Part shown: one piece after another, positions 14,742 through 24,492 of the stretch
Position numbering within the stretch: the first letter of the stretch is position 1
Layout of the letters: every line of letters starts with the position of its first letter
Source of the DNA: Opitutia bacterium UBA953
GTDB taxonomy: Bacteria > Verrucomicrobiota > Verrucomicrobiia > Opitutales > UBA953
Direction: 5' to 3'
NCBI GenBank assembly: GCA_002293125.1
Contig: DBCR01000056.1
Coordinates: forward strand, 1-35,320
DNA: 35,320 nt
Program-made: the position numbers and the translations under genes
The notes under the pieces: generated by a model
The model's input: the letters and a program-made list of their open reading frames with translations, nothing else
The model's database searches: none
What the model was told of the DNA's origin: nothing

Positions 14742-17723
14742 ATGGCCCAACTGCCCTACGATCCGTCCAAGATCTCCCGCGAACTCGCCCGCCATTACAT
14801 CGCGGCGACCGAGGCCGACATCCAGGCCATGTTCGCCGCCATCGGCGCCAAGGATTTCCCCGAGATGTATGCCCACATCGACGCCGCAGTGAAGTTCCCC
14901 CGCATCCAAGATCTTCCCGACGAGCTGGAGTACCAGGCCCTCGCGGATCGCATGGAGTCCCTTTCGAAAAAGAACTCCGTGAAGACCGCCTTCCTCGGGG
15001 ACGGCCTCCAGGTCTACCGGACCAACGAGATCGTCGGTCACGTCTGCTCGATCCGGAACCTGACGACCTCCTACACGCCCTACCAGCCTGAGCGCTCCCA
15101 AGGCACGCTGATCACCCACTGGATCTACCAGTCCACGCTCGCCCAGCTGACCGGCTTCGAAGCCGTCAACTCATCGCTCTATGAGCGTGCCAGCGCACTC
15201 TTCGAAGCCGCCGTCTGCGCCGTCCGCATGGGCGATGCCGAAGCGAACACGGTGCTCGTCGCCGCCAACCTCCTGCCTGGTGATCTCGAAGTCCTCCGCA
15301 CGCACGTCGCGGACACGTCGGTGAAGCTCGAATTCCTCGCAGCCGACGAAGACACCGGCCGCCTCTCCGCCGCCGGTATCGCCGCCGCCTCCGCGCGCCT
15401 CGGCAAGCAGCTCGCCGCCGTCATCTTCCCCCAAGTCAACGCCCTCGGCCTCCTTGAGGACGTCGACGCCCTGACCGACGCTTGCGCCGACGCCAGTGTG
15501 AAATCTATCGCAGTCATCGACCCGATGCTCCTCGCTACCGGCGGCCTCAAGGCCCCGGCCCAATACGGCCGCGCCGGCGCTAATATCCTCGTCGGCGAAG
15601 GCCAGCACCTCGCCATCGGCGCCAACTTCGGCGGCCCTGGCCTCGGTATCTTCGCCGTCCGCCACAACGCCGAGAAGAAGAATGAAGTCCGCGAGACCCC
15701 GGGACGCTTCGTCGGCAAGGCCAAGGACAACGCGGGCCGCGATTGCATCGTGATGGTAATGGCCACCCGCGAGCAGCACATCCGCAAGGACAAGGCCACG
15801 TCCAACATCTGCTCCAACCAGGCGTTCATCGCCACGATCGCCGGCGCCTCCATCCTCGCCCGCGGCGAAGCCGGCATGGCCGCCAGCTGCGTCGCCGGTC
15901 GCGATCAAGCCCGCCGCGCCGCCGCCCAGTTACATAACATCCCTGGACTCAAGGTCTGCTACGCGAACCAGGCCTTCTGGAACGAGTTCAGCCTGATGCT
16001 CCCCGAGCCCGCCGCCGACGTCATCGCCAGGGGCCGCGCGGCCGGCCTGCATGTGGGCGTCGACATCACGGGCCGCACGCCCTGCCATTGCTCGTTGCTC
16101 AAGATCTCCTTCAGCGACCTGCAGACCTCCGCCGACACGGATAAGCTCATCGCCTTCTTCGAAGGCCTCTATGGCAAATCCGCCGGCACGAAACCACTCG
16201 CCGAGATTCCGGCCAAGCTGCTTCGCCAAGGCGCCGTCGGACTACCCTCCTTCTCGCTGGCCGAACTGAAGGCCTACTACTCGAAGCTCGGCGAACTCAA
16301 TGTTTCTCCTGACACGGGCTGCTTCCCGCTCGGCTCGTGCACGATGAAGTACAACCCGCACATCAACGACTGGGCCGCCGGCCTGCCTGGCTTCACCGGC
16401 CTCCATCCGCAGGCCCCGATCGAGGACGCGCAGGGAGCACTGGAACTCCTCTGGCAGACGCAGGAATGGTTCCGCAAGATCACTGGCCTCGCCGGCCTGA
16501 CCACCCAGCCCGTTGCTGGCGCCCAAGGCGAACTCGTCGGACTCAAACTCTTCCAGGCCTACCACCGCCACCACGGCCAGCACCGCGACATCATCCTGAT
16601 CCCGTCCTCGGCCCACGGCACGAACTTTGCCACGGCCACCACGGCCGGGTACGCCACCAAGCGCAACCCCGACGGCTCGCCCTCGGGCATCATGCTGCTG
16701 AAGTCCGCTCCTGACGGCCGCGTCGACCAGGCCGACTTCGCCGCGAAGATCGCCGAATTCGGACCGCGCATCGCGGGCATGATGGTCACTAACCCGAACA
16801 CCTCCGGCGTCTTCGAGACCGACTTCCAGAAGATGGCCTCGGAGATTCATCGCATCGGCGGCCTCGTCTACATGGACGGCGCCAACATGAACGCCATCGC
16901 GGGCTGGGTGAACCTCGGCGCCCTCGGCGTCGACGCGGTCCATAACAACCTGCACAAGACCTGGACCGTCCCGCATGGCGGCGGCGGACCTGGCGACGGC
17001 ATCGTGGCCGTGTCCGAGCGCCTCGTCGACTTCCTCCCGGGATTCCAGATCGCCAAGCAGGGCGACGCCTACGTGCCGGTCAAGCCGAAGCACAGCATCG
17101 GCTCCTTCCATCGCCACTGGGGCAACTTCGCCCACAAGGTGCGCGTCTACACCTACCTGCAACGCCTCGGCAGGGAAGGCGTCCGCCGCATGGCCGCGAT
17201 GTCCGTGCTCTCCAGTCGCTACCTCTTCTCGAAGCTCGGCAAGTCCTTCCCTTCACTCCCCGCGGCGGCCGACGGCGTGCCGCGCATGCATGAGTTCATC
17301 ATCACGCTCACCGAGGAGGACTTCAAGCGCATCGAGGCCTCGGGTATCCCGCGTGCGAGCATCATCGGCCGCGTCGGCAAACTCTTCCTCGATTTCGGCT
17401 TCCACGCCCCGACCGTCGCCTTCCCCGAGGTCTTCGGCCTGATGATCGAGCCGACCGAGTCCTACACGAAGGACGAACTCGATCGCTTCGCCGAAGTCGT
17501 GCTGGCCATCGGCGAGCTCATCCGCACCAACCCGGAAGTCCTCAAGTCCACCCCGCGCTTCACGCCCGTGGACCGCGTCGACGAAGTCGCCGCGAACCGC
17601 AACCTCGTACTCAGCGAACACCTCACGGCCCTCCCCTTGATCAACGAGAACCGCCTTTCACCCGTCCTGCTCAACGCGATGCCCGTCGCCGAGATCAAGC
17701 AGCGCGTGCTGGCGACGGTCTGA
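14742..17723 (+). CDS. gcvP: Glycine dehydrogenase (decarboxylating), P-protein
   Basis: The 993-residue single-chain P-protein of the glycine cleavage system decarboxylates glycine with PLP and passes the aminomethyl group to lipoylated GcvH. The N-terminal half has SIRNLTTSYTPYQPE and LYERASALFEAA. The C-terminal half has GSCTMKYNPHIN, SSAHGTNFATA, YMDGANMNA and NNLHKTWTVPHGGGGPG with the PLP lysine at position 739. The full-length fused form is intact. GcvT and GcvH are not adjacent, and the gene appears to be transcribed alone. The 179-base upstream gap contains a small hairpin (14678-14696) but no recognisable glycine-riboswitch core. ATG 14742 gives the normal N-terminus. Its TGA directly abuts the stop of the convergent kinase gene. 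Confidence 0.97.
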   Translation: MAQLPYDPSKISRELARHYIAATEADIQAMFAAIGAKDFPEMYAHIDAAVKFPRIQDLPDELEYQALADRMESLSKKNSVKTAFLGDGLQVYRTNEIVGHVCSIRNLTTSYTPYQPERSQGTLITHWIYQSTLAQLTGFEAVNSSLYERASALFEAAVCAVRMGDAEANTVLVAANLLPGDLEVLRTHVADTSVKLEFLAADEDTGRLSAAGIAAASARLGKQLAAVIFPQVNALGLLEDVDALTDACADASVKSIAVIDPMLLATGGLKAPAQYGRAGANILVGEGQHLAIGANFGGPGLGIFAVRHNAEKKNEVRETPGRFVGKAKDNAGRDCIVMVMATREQHIRKDKATSNICSNQAFIATIAGASILARGEAGMAASCVAGRDQARRAAAQLHNIPGLKVCYANQAFWNEFSLMLPEPAADVIARGRAAGLHVGVDITGRTPCHCSLLKISFSDLQTSADTDKLIAFFEGLYGKSAGTKPLAEIPAKLLRQGAVGLPSFSLAELKAYYSKLGELNVSPDTGCFPLGSCTMKYNPHINDWAAGLPGFTGLHPQAPIEDAQGALELLWQTQEWFRKITGLAGLTTQPVAGAQGELVGLKLFQAYHRHHGQHRDIILIPSSAHGTNFATATTAGYATKRNPDGSPSGIMLLKSAPDGRVDQADFAAKIAEFGPRIAGMMVTNPNTSGVFETDFQKMASEIHRIGGLVYMDGANMNAIAGWVNLGALGVDAVHNNLHKTWTVPHGGGGPGDGIVAVSERLVDFLPGFQIAKQGDAYVPVKPKHSIGSFHRHWGNFAHKVRVYTYLQRLGREGVRRMAAMSVLSSRYLFSKLGKSFPSLPAAADGVPRMHEFIITLTEEDFKRIEASGIPRASIIGRVGKLFLDFGFHAPTVAFPEVFGLMIEPTESYTKDELDRFAEVVLAIGELIRTNPEVLKSTPRFTPVDRVDEVAANRNLVLSEHLTALPLINENRLSPVLLNAMPVAEIKQRVLATV

Positions 17724-19181
17724 TCAGGCCTTCGGCAGACGGACGACGAAGACGGTCCCCTTGCCGACCTCGCTGGTCACGGCGATGGTGCCGCCATGGG
17801 CTTCGACAGTCTGCTTGACGATCGCGAGGCCAAGGCCGGCGCCGCCGGTATGCCGGGAGCGCGAGGCATCAACCCGGCGGAAGCGCTCGAAGATACCGCC
17901 CAGGCTCTCCGGTGCGATACCGCGTCCGTCATCGGCCACGCGCAACTCGGAGCATCCGTCGATGACACCAGTCGTCACGGTGACGGTCACGCCGGACTCG
18001 TTATGCAGGATGGCGTTGATGGAAAGATTGAGGATGACGCGGCCGAGACGGCCGGCGTCGCCGGCCACGGGCGCGCCTTCGAGGTGCGAGACGAGCGTGG
18101 CGCCATGCTCGCGGGCGACCCGGCCGAGCAAGGCGACGGATTCATCGGCGAGGTCCGCGAGGTCGCAGGCATCCTGCGCGACGGGTCGACCGGCGTCGCC
18201 GTGGGCGAGCTCCAGCAAAGCGTCGGAGATGGATTTCATCCGCAGGGCCGACTGCCGGATGGTCTCGAGCGTGGCGCGATATTCCTCGGGCGTGCGCTCC
18301 TGACGCAAGGCGCCCTGACTGTCCGAGAGGATGACCGTGAGCGGCGTCCGTAGCTCATGCGAGGCGTCGGCGGTGAACTGCGCCATATGTTCGCGGGCGG
18401 CGTTCATTTTCCCAAAGGTGTCGTTGAGCACCACGGCAAGTCGGCCGAGCTCGCTCTCGGTATCTTCGACGTCGATCTTCCGGCCGAAGTCACCGGCGGC
18501 GATGCCTTCGGCGTCAGCAGCAATCCGATCGATAGGCTTGAGCGAACGACCGGCCAGCACCCAACCGATACCGCAGCCGATGAACACGACGGCGAAACCG
18601 GCGAGCGTCAGACTCCGGGCGAGATCGGCGAGGGCGGCGTCCAGCTGCAAGGTCGGACTGCCGAACATGACGAGATTACGGCCCGGCGGACGATGGAGCA
18701 GGACGCGATGGCCGGGCAAGGTGACCATGAGGTCCTGCGGGCGGGCCGGGATGCCATCCGCGTTCGTCGCCAGTTCGGCCAAGGCTTGGACGGTCAGTTC
18801 CGGTTCGGTCGGTGCGTTGGCGGAACGGTAGAGCGATTTCCCTTCGAGGTCGACGACTTGGACCCAGACGCCGGCACCAGCGATCTCGACCAAGGCTGTC
18901 TTCGCCTTCGTCGCGCGTTGCTCCGGGTTGTCCGCCCTGACGGCGGCCTTGGCGTTCGGTCGCGCAGCGGGCGCGGGACTGCGCGGGCCGGCGACGCCTG
19001 GGACGACCTCGTTGAGCGGGCCCATGCCGCGGGTCATCTCTCGACGGAGGCGCAGGTCGAGTTCCTGGAGCCAGGCCTGATTCTCGTGCCGGTAGAACGC
19101 GACAAGGAGCACGGAGGCCGTAGCCGCGAGCAGGCCGAAATTCCAAGCCAGGATCCGCCAGCGGATGGAATGGAAAATCAT
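17724..19181 (-). CDS. Sensor histidine kinase (two-component, partner of the adjacent OmpR-type regulator)
   Basis: The 485-residue inner-membrane kinase has TM1 at about residues 10-29 and a periplasmic sensor part with a Pro/Ala-rich segment. TM2 is near residues 190-210 (LAGFAVVFIGCGIGWVLAG). A HAMP linker follows, then the HisKA domain with DASHELRTPL and the phosphorylated His275. The ATPase domain has LSINAILHNES (N-box; the canonical NAxKY reads NAILH), DDGRGI (G1), FERFRR (F-box) and GGAGLGLAIVK (G2). The layout resembles CusS/QseC-type kinases, but no metal or other ligand can be assigned. Its ATG overlaps the regulator stop (ATGA), so the two are co-translated. The stop codon abuts that of gcvP with no spacer. 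Confidence 0.93.
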   Translation of the reverse strand: MIFHSIRWRILAWNFGLLAATASVLLVAFYRHENQAWLQELDLRLRREMTRGMGPLNEVVPGVAGPRSPAPAARPNAKAAVRADNPEQRATKAKTALVEIAGAGVWVQVVDLEGKSLYRSANAPTEPELTVQALAELATNADGIPARPQDLMVTLPGHRVLLHRPPGRNLVMFGSPTLQLDAALADLARSLTLAGFAVVFIGCGIGWVLAGRSLKPIDRIAADAEGIAAGDFGRKIDVEDTESELGRLAVVLNDTFGKMNAAREHMAQFTADASHELRTPLTVILSDSQGALRQERTPEEYRATLETIRQSALRMKSISDALLELAHGDAGRPVAQDACDLADLADESVALLGRVAREHGATLVSHLEGAPVAGDAGRLGRVILNLSINAILHNESGVTVTVTTGVIDGCSELRVADDGRGIAPESLGGIFERFRRVDASRSRHTGGAGLGLAIVKQTVEAHGGTIAVTSEVGKGTVFVVRLPKA

Positions 19182-19855
19182 GGCTGGACGGGGGCCTTCG
19201 GAGCCGCCTCGATGACGTAGCCCAATCCTCGACGCGTCTTGATCAGGTCGGCCCCTAACTTACGACGCAAGTTGCAGACGTGCACTTCCAGCAGGTTCGA
19301 AAGAGTGTCCTCGTTCTCGTCGAACAGGTGTTCGTAAAGTTCGGCGCGAGGCACCACGGCACCGCGGCGATGCGCGAGGTATTCCAGGAGGCCGTATTCC
19401 CGGCCGGTGACGGGCTCGTCCTTGCCGTCCTTCGTCACGCGGCGGGCGGCCGTGTCGATGACGATACCCCCAAGGGAGATGACCGCCGCGGCCGAGCTAT
19501 GATTCCGACGCACGAGCGCGCGGAGACGGGCGAGCAACTCCTGCTGCACGAAAGGCTTTGAGACGTAGTCGTCAGCACCGAGGTCGAGACCGGCGACGCG
19601 ATCGTCGACCGCGTTACGGGCGGTCAGCATCATGACAGGCGTCCGCTTGGTGTGGCGGAGGCGGCGCAGCATCTCACGGCCGTCCATCACCGGCATGAGG
19701 TAATCGAGCACGATCGCGTCGTAATCACACTCCATCGCCTTATGGAGGCCTTCTTCGCCGTTGGCGGCCCCATCCGCGGCGTAGCCCTCTTCGCGGAGGA
19801 GCTTAAGCAGCCCGTTCCGCAAGGGGGCTTCATCTTCGACAATCAGGAGGCGCAT
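19178..19855 (-). CDS. Response regulator, OmpR/PhoB family
   Basis: The 225-residue protein has a receiver domain (residues 1-115) with acidic-pocket residues Glu7 and Asp8, phospho-acceptor Asp51 (IVLDYLMP), the switch Thr in MMLTARN, and Lys in DDYVSKPF. The C-terminal winged-helix domain (about 125-220) contains VTGREYGLLEYLAHRRGAVV and the recognition helix in NLLEVHVCNLRRKLG. It binds DNA as a dimer and is expected to control its own operon and unknown targets. It is encoded directly before the kinase. A palindromic AT-rich site lies upstream of its start, suggesting autoregulation. MFS and metF genes lie upstream on the same strand, so low-level readthrough from metF is possible. Confidence 0.95.
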   Translation of the reverse strand: MRLLIVEDEAPLRNGLLKLLREEGYAADGAANGEEGLHKAMECDYDAIVLDYLMPVMDGREMLRRLRHTKRTPVMMLTARNAVDDRVAGLDLGADDYVSKPFVQQELLARLRALVRRNHSSAAAVISLGGIVIDTAARRVTKDGKDEPVTGREYGLLEYLAHRRGAVVPRAELYEHLFDENEDTLSNLLEVHVCNLRRKLGADLIKTRRGLGYVIEAAPKAPVQP

Positions 19856-19870
19856 CAGGTCTGTTCCAAT

Positions 19871-19904
19871 ATTCTACCTTAACCCCCCTTAATCCAAGAT
19901 TAAG
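19871..19904 (-). promoter_or_regulatory. Candidate promoter and operator of the two-component operon
   Basis: A perfect inverted repeat CTTAATC-CAA-GATTAAG (19888-19904) overlaps a -35-like TTGGAT (19897-19892, minus strand). A -10-like TAGAAT (19876-19871) follows after 15 bases, ending 15 bases before the regulator ATG. A further GTTAAGG lies between the boxes, so TTAA-type half-sites occur at three spots. The site is AT-rich in a GC-rich genome, consistent with binding by an OmpR-type regulator. Confidence 0.45.
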
Positions 19905-19907
19905 AAA

Positions 19908-21161
19908 TCAGGCCTCTCCGCGGATGAAGCGGCCGCGGGAAATCGCCGAATAGGCGCCCGTCAGCAAAGCGCAGGCGCCACAGACCCAGAAGACATGCCC
20001 CGGCGTCAGGTGCAGGGTCTGGAAGGAGACCCACTGTACGCCGGAGGCGGCCAGGATGCCGATGAAGCTCAGGACGTTGGCGGCCCCTTGGACGGCGCCC
20101 TTATCTTCCGGCGCCGGCCGATGCTGGAGCACGGCGGCGATCGGGACGATGAAGAGGCCGGCGGCAAAACCGAGACCGATCAGACATAGGACGAAGGTCG
20201 TGAGCGAGACACCGGCGAAGCCCATCGGGATACAGCAAACCGCCAGGCCGGCGGCACCGATCGGCACGAGCCGGTATTCGATGCGTCCGCGGGAGGCGTA
20301 GCCAGCGGCGACACTACCGAAACCGATGCCTAGGGCTAGGGCTAGATTGAGATAAGCGTTCTTCGACGTGCTGAGGCGCAACACGTCCTGAGCGTAGATC
20401 ATGAGGTTCATCTGCACCAGGGCGGCGATGAAGAAGAAGCCGGCATTGCCCCAGTTGGCTCGCCAGAGGTCACGGTCCATCCGCATGAGCCTAAGGCGTG
20501 CCCAGAGATCGGTCACGGGGTTGATGCGCGGGGCGCAGGCTGGATTGGCCGCCGGTACGGGCGTGATGCCGCGACTACAGATCCAGCCGAACACGGCGAG
20601 CGCAGCGAGGAGGAGACCAGAGAGCTCCTGTTGACCGACGAAGGCTTCCGCCAAGAAGCCTGATGCGGCAATGCCGAAGATGATGCCGAGGAACGTGAGC
20701 AGTTCGAAGATTCCGTTGCCCCATGAGAGTCGGTTGTGCGGCAGCAACTCCGGCAAGATCCCATACTTCGAAGGGGCGAAGACAGCGCTGTGGCAGCCCA
20801 TCAGGAAGATGGCCGCCAGCTGCAGCCACACGGTCTCTAAAGCCAAGGCCGCCGCCGCGAACAGCATGATACCCACCTCGGCCTGCTTCACCGCACGCAT
20901 GACCGCGGCCTTGCTGAACCGGTCCGCCAGCCAGCCACCGAGCATCGAGAACAGGATGAACGGGGCGGCGAAGAGTCCGCCCGCGAGCGCGACGTAAGTA
21001 TTGCGCTGTTCGACGGGCATGGCGCTGCCGAGGACGAGCAGGATGACCAGGTTCTTGAGCGCGTTGTCGCTGAACGCCGTCTGGAACTGCGTCGCCATCA
21101 GGCTCCAGAATCCGCGCTTCCAGCCGGGATGGTCAGAGGCCTCGTGCATGCGGGATGTCAT
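19908..21161 (-). CDS. MFS transporter, LplT-like (lysophospholipid carrier family)
   Basis: This 417-residue protein has 10-12 hydrophobic segments. TQFQTAFSDNALKNLVILLV near the N-terminus, GGWLADRFSKAAVMRAVKQAE (MFS loop 2-3 signature) and SAVFAPSKYGILPELLP with RLSWGNGIFELLTFLGII are typical of the LplT family, which flips lysophospholipids inward for re-acylation. In many bacteria LplT is fused or adjacent to the acyltransferase Aas; here it stands alone, so substrate assignment is tentative and other MFS efflux carriers remain possible. It starts 35 bases after metF on the same strand, without a clear terminator, and is followed by the response regulator after 52 bases. Confidence 0.8.
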   Translation of the reverse strand: MTSRMHEASDHPGWKRGFWSLMATQFQTAFSDNALKNLVILLVLGSAMPVEQRNTYVALAGGLFAAPFILFSMLGGWLADRFSKAAVMRAVKQAEVGIMLFAAAALALETVWLQLAAIFLMGCHSAVFAPSKYGILPELLPHNRLSWGNGIFELLTFLGIIFGIAASGFLAEAFVGQQELSGLLLAALAVFGWICSRGITPVPAANPACAPRINPVTDLWARLRLMRMDRDLWRANWGNAGFFFIAALVQMNLMIYAQDVLRLSTSKNAYLNLALALGIGFGSVAAGYASRGRIEYRLVPIGAAGLAVCCIPMGFAGVSLTTFVLCLIGLGFAAGLFIVPIAAVLQHRPAPEDKGAVQGAANVLSFIGILAASGVQWVSFQTLHLTPGHVFWVCGACALLTGAYSAISRGRFIRGEA

Positions 21162-21196
21162 GACGACCGCCGCCGGACGGCAAACCTATTGAGGCC

Positions 21197-22075
21197 TCAG
21201 GCGCGGAGGGCGGCGAACAGCTCCACCGCTGATTCGGCCTTATTAAGGATATACACGTGGTAACCGGGCGCACCGCGGGCGACCAAGCCTCGCGCCTGGC
21301 GAACCGCCCAAGACACACCGACCTTGCGCTGGGCTTCTTCGTCCGGGCCGCAGGCCTCGAGTTCACGCACCAGAGCGTCCGGGATCCGCGCCTTGCAGAA
21401 GCCGCAGAAGTTGCGCGCCTGCTTAAGAGAAAGGACAGGCATGATGCCCGGCAAGATCGGGACGGATACGCCGGCGGCACGGGCCCGCGCGACGAAACGG
21501 AAGTAGTCCTCGTTATCGAGGAAGAGCTGAGTGGTCACGAAATCCGCGCCCGCCGCGACCTTGCCGGCGAGGAAACGGATGTCGGACAAGTCATCGACGG
21601 CGTCCGGATGACGCTCAGGGAAGCCGGCGACGCCGATCGCGAAACGGTCAGGCTGCTCCGCGGCGATCTGCCGGACGAGTCCCTGCGCATGCGCGAAGCC
21701 CTCCGGATGGGCGACGAAATCCTTCTGCCCCTTGGGCGGATCGCCGCGCAGGGCGAGGATGCCTGAGAACCCAGCCTTGTCATATTGGCTGATGATCCCG
21801 GCGAGCTCTTCGCGGGAATGCCCGACGCAGGTCAGGTGCCCGATCAGCGGGATGCCCATCTTCACGAGCTCCGCGCCATAGGTGATCGTCGTGTCGCGGG
21901 AAGTACCCCCGGCGCCATAGGTCAGGGAGGCGAAATCGATGCCCAGCGGCTTCAGGGTCTCGGCGACCTTGAGCATGCGTGCCCCACCCTCCGCGTCCTT
22001 GGGCGGAAAGAACTCCACCGACACCGTGGGTCGCACGGGACTGCGGAGCGCAGCGATAAGCAACGAGCGTGACAT
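21197..22075 (-). CDS. metF: 5,10-methylenetetrahydrofolate reductase
   Basis: The 292-residue FAD enzyme reduces methylene-THF to methyl-THF, supplying methionine synthesis. The family features are present in order: VSVEFFPPKDAEGG with the catalytic Glu, LTYGAGGTSRDTT, GHLTCVGHSREEL, NILALRGD-type SGILALRGDPPKG, AGFPERHPDA, ADFVTTQLFLDNEDYFRF and LPGIMPVLSLKQ. The length is like E. coli MetF (296). ATG 22075 is preceded by a strong promoter with an overlapping palindrome, so the mRNA leader would be only about six bases and the gene is likely regulated, plausibly by methionine-cycle status. It is transcribed towards the MFS and two-component genes. Confidence 0.96.
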   Translation of the reverse strand: MSRSLLIAALRSPVRPTVSVEFFPPKDAEGGARMLKVAETLKPLGIDFASLTYGAGGTSRDTTITYGAELVKMGIPLIGHLTCVGHSREELAGIISQYDKAGFSGILALRGDPPKGQKDFVAHPEGFAHAQGLVRQIAAEQPDRFAIGVAGFPERHPDAVDDLSDIRFLAGKVAAGADFVTTQLFLDNEDYFRFVARARAAGVSVPILPGIMPVLSLKQARNFCGFCKARIPDALVRELEACGPDEEAQRKVGVSWAVRQARGLVARGAPGYHVYILNKAESAVELFAALRA

Positions 22076-22082
22076 CTGAAGT

Positions 22083-22115
22083 ATCTTCTTATCTAGATAT
22101 GAAGATGTAAGTCAA
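22083..22115 (-). promoter_or_regulatory. metF promoter with overlapping 24-bp palindromic operator
   Basis: On the minus strand TTGACT (22115-22110) and GATAAG (22093-22088) are separated by 16 bases. A near-perfect 24-base palindrome at 22083-22106 (ATCTTC arms, ATCTAGAT core, two asymmetric positions per arm) covers the spacer and the -10 box. This is a classic repressor geometry. The AT-rich palindrome stands out from the GC-rich surroundings. The regulator is not encoded next to it; an ArsR-like methionine-cycle repressor is one possibility, not shown here. Confidence 0.65.
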
Positions 22116-22127
22116 GGCCCTATGCGG

Positions 22128-22532
22128 TCACTCGTCCCGGCCTTCCCCGCCACCGTTGGCAGGCAGTTCGCCCGGCATGGCCACATGGTAGGCCATGACC
22201 ATCCAGCAGAGCATGGCAGGGTAGACCAGGACGATGAAGCCGAAAGAACCGAAGATGCCGAGCAGCACGCCAGTGGTCACGGTCAGGACCTTGAAGACCA
22301 CGAGTAAGCAGACCGGGATGATGACGAAGACGATGGAGGCGACATAGCCGATTGAGGTCGTCCCGGAGTAGATGCCCGCGGAACGCGCGAGGTCCATGCC
22401 GCACGAGCGGCAAGCCTTGCCCAGGCGGAACCACGAGGCGAGCAGGCCACGCTTACCGCAGTTGGGGCAATGGCAGAGGACACCTCGGGCGATGATGTCG
22501 CCCCGGGTGACTTTGAGCTCGGGTTCGTCCAT
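22128..22532 (-). CDS. DUF983 family membrane protein
   Basis: The 134-residue protein has an N-terminal zinc-ribbon-like part with CHCPNCGKRG and CRSCGMDL (two CxxC pairs), followed by RSAGIYSGTTSIGYV. Two or three membrane segments follow (about residues 63-82 and 85-118), leaving a short acidic C-terminal tail. This is the DUF983 pattern (CPxCG ... CxxCGM ... TTSIGY). The function of the family is not established to my knowledge. It lies 92 bases downstream of argS on the same strand and may be read from its transcript. Its stop codon is 12 bases upstream of the metF -35 box. ATG 22532 is the natural start. Confidence 0.88.
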   Translation of the reverse strand: MDEPELKVTRGDIIARGVLCHCPNCGKRGLLASWFRLGKACRSCGMDLARSAGIYSGTTSIGYVASIVFVIIPVCLLVVFKVLTVTTGVLLGIFGSFGFIVLVYPAMLCWMVMAYHVAMPGELPANGGGEGRDE

Positions 22533-22624
22533 CCTTACAGCGTCCGCAGAGGAAGCCCGAAGACAAGCCCGGCCTTGGGTAGGGTCGGGACCGCGTCACG
22601 ACATAGCCCACTGGCTGGCGGCGC

Positions 22625-24403
<1,779 letters not shown>

Positions 24404-24405
24404 GC

Positions 24406-24492
24406 CTCAAGCCGTAAGCCCCTAAGCCCCCTCGGCAAGCGAAGAAGGCCTGATAGGGGTAGGGATAGGGGTAGGGGCAGGGCTTACTTGAG
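24406..24492. repeat. G-rich tandem repeat enclosed by an inverted repeat
   Basis: Bases 24453-24482 on the plus strand are four to five G-runs spaced by TA or ATA (GGGG-TA-GGG-ATA-GGGG-TA-GGGG-CA-GGG), a textbook G-quadruplex motif and an imperfect tandem repeat. The arms CTCAAG(cc)GTAAGCCC at 24406-24421 and GGGCTTACTTGAG at 24480-24492 are inverted copies. The right arm overlaps the stop codon of the cytochrome gene; the left arm begins 2 bases upstream of the argS start codon. It may serve as terminator, attenuator or slippage-prone repeat. Confidence 0.7.

Noticed and set aside
24453..24482. CRISPR or telomere-like repeat array
   Set aside because: The units are 6-7 bases with no spacers and no cas genes; it is a short G-run tandem repeat.
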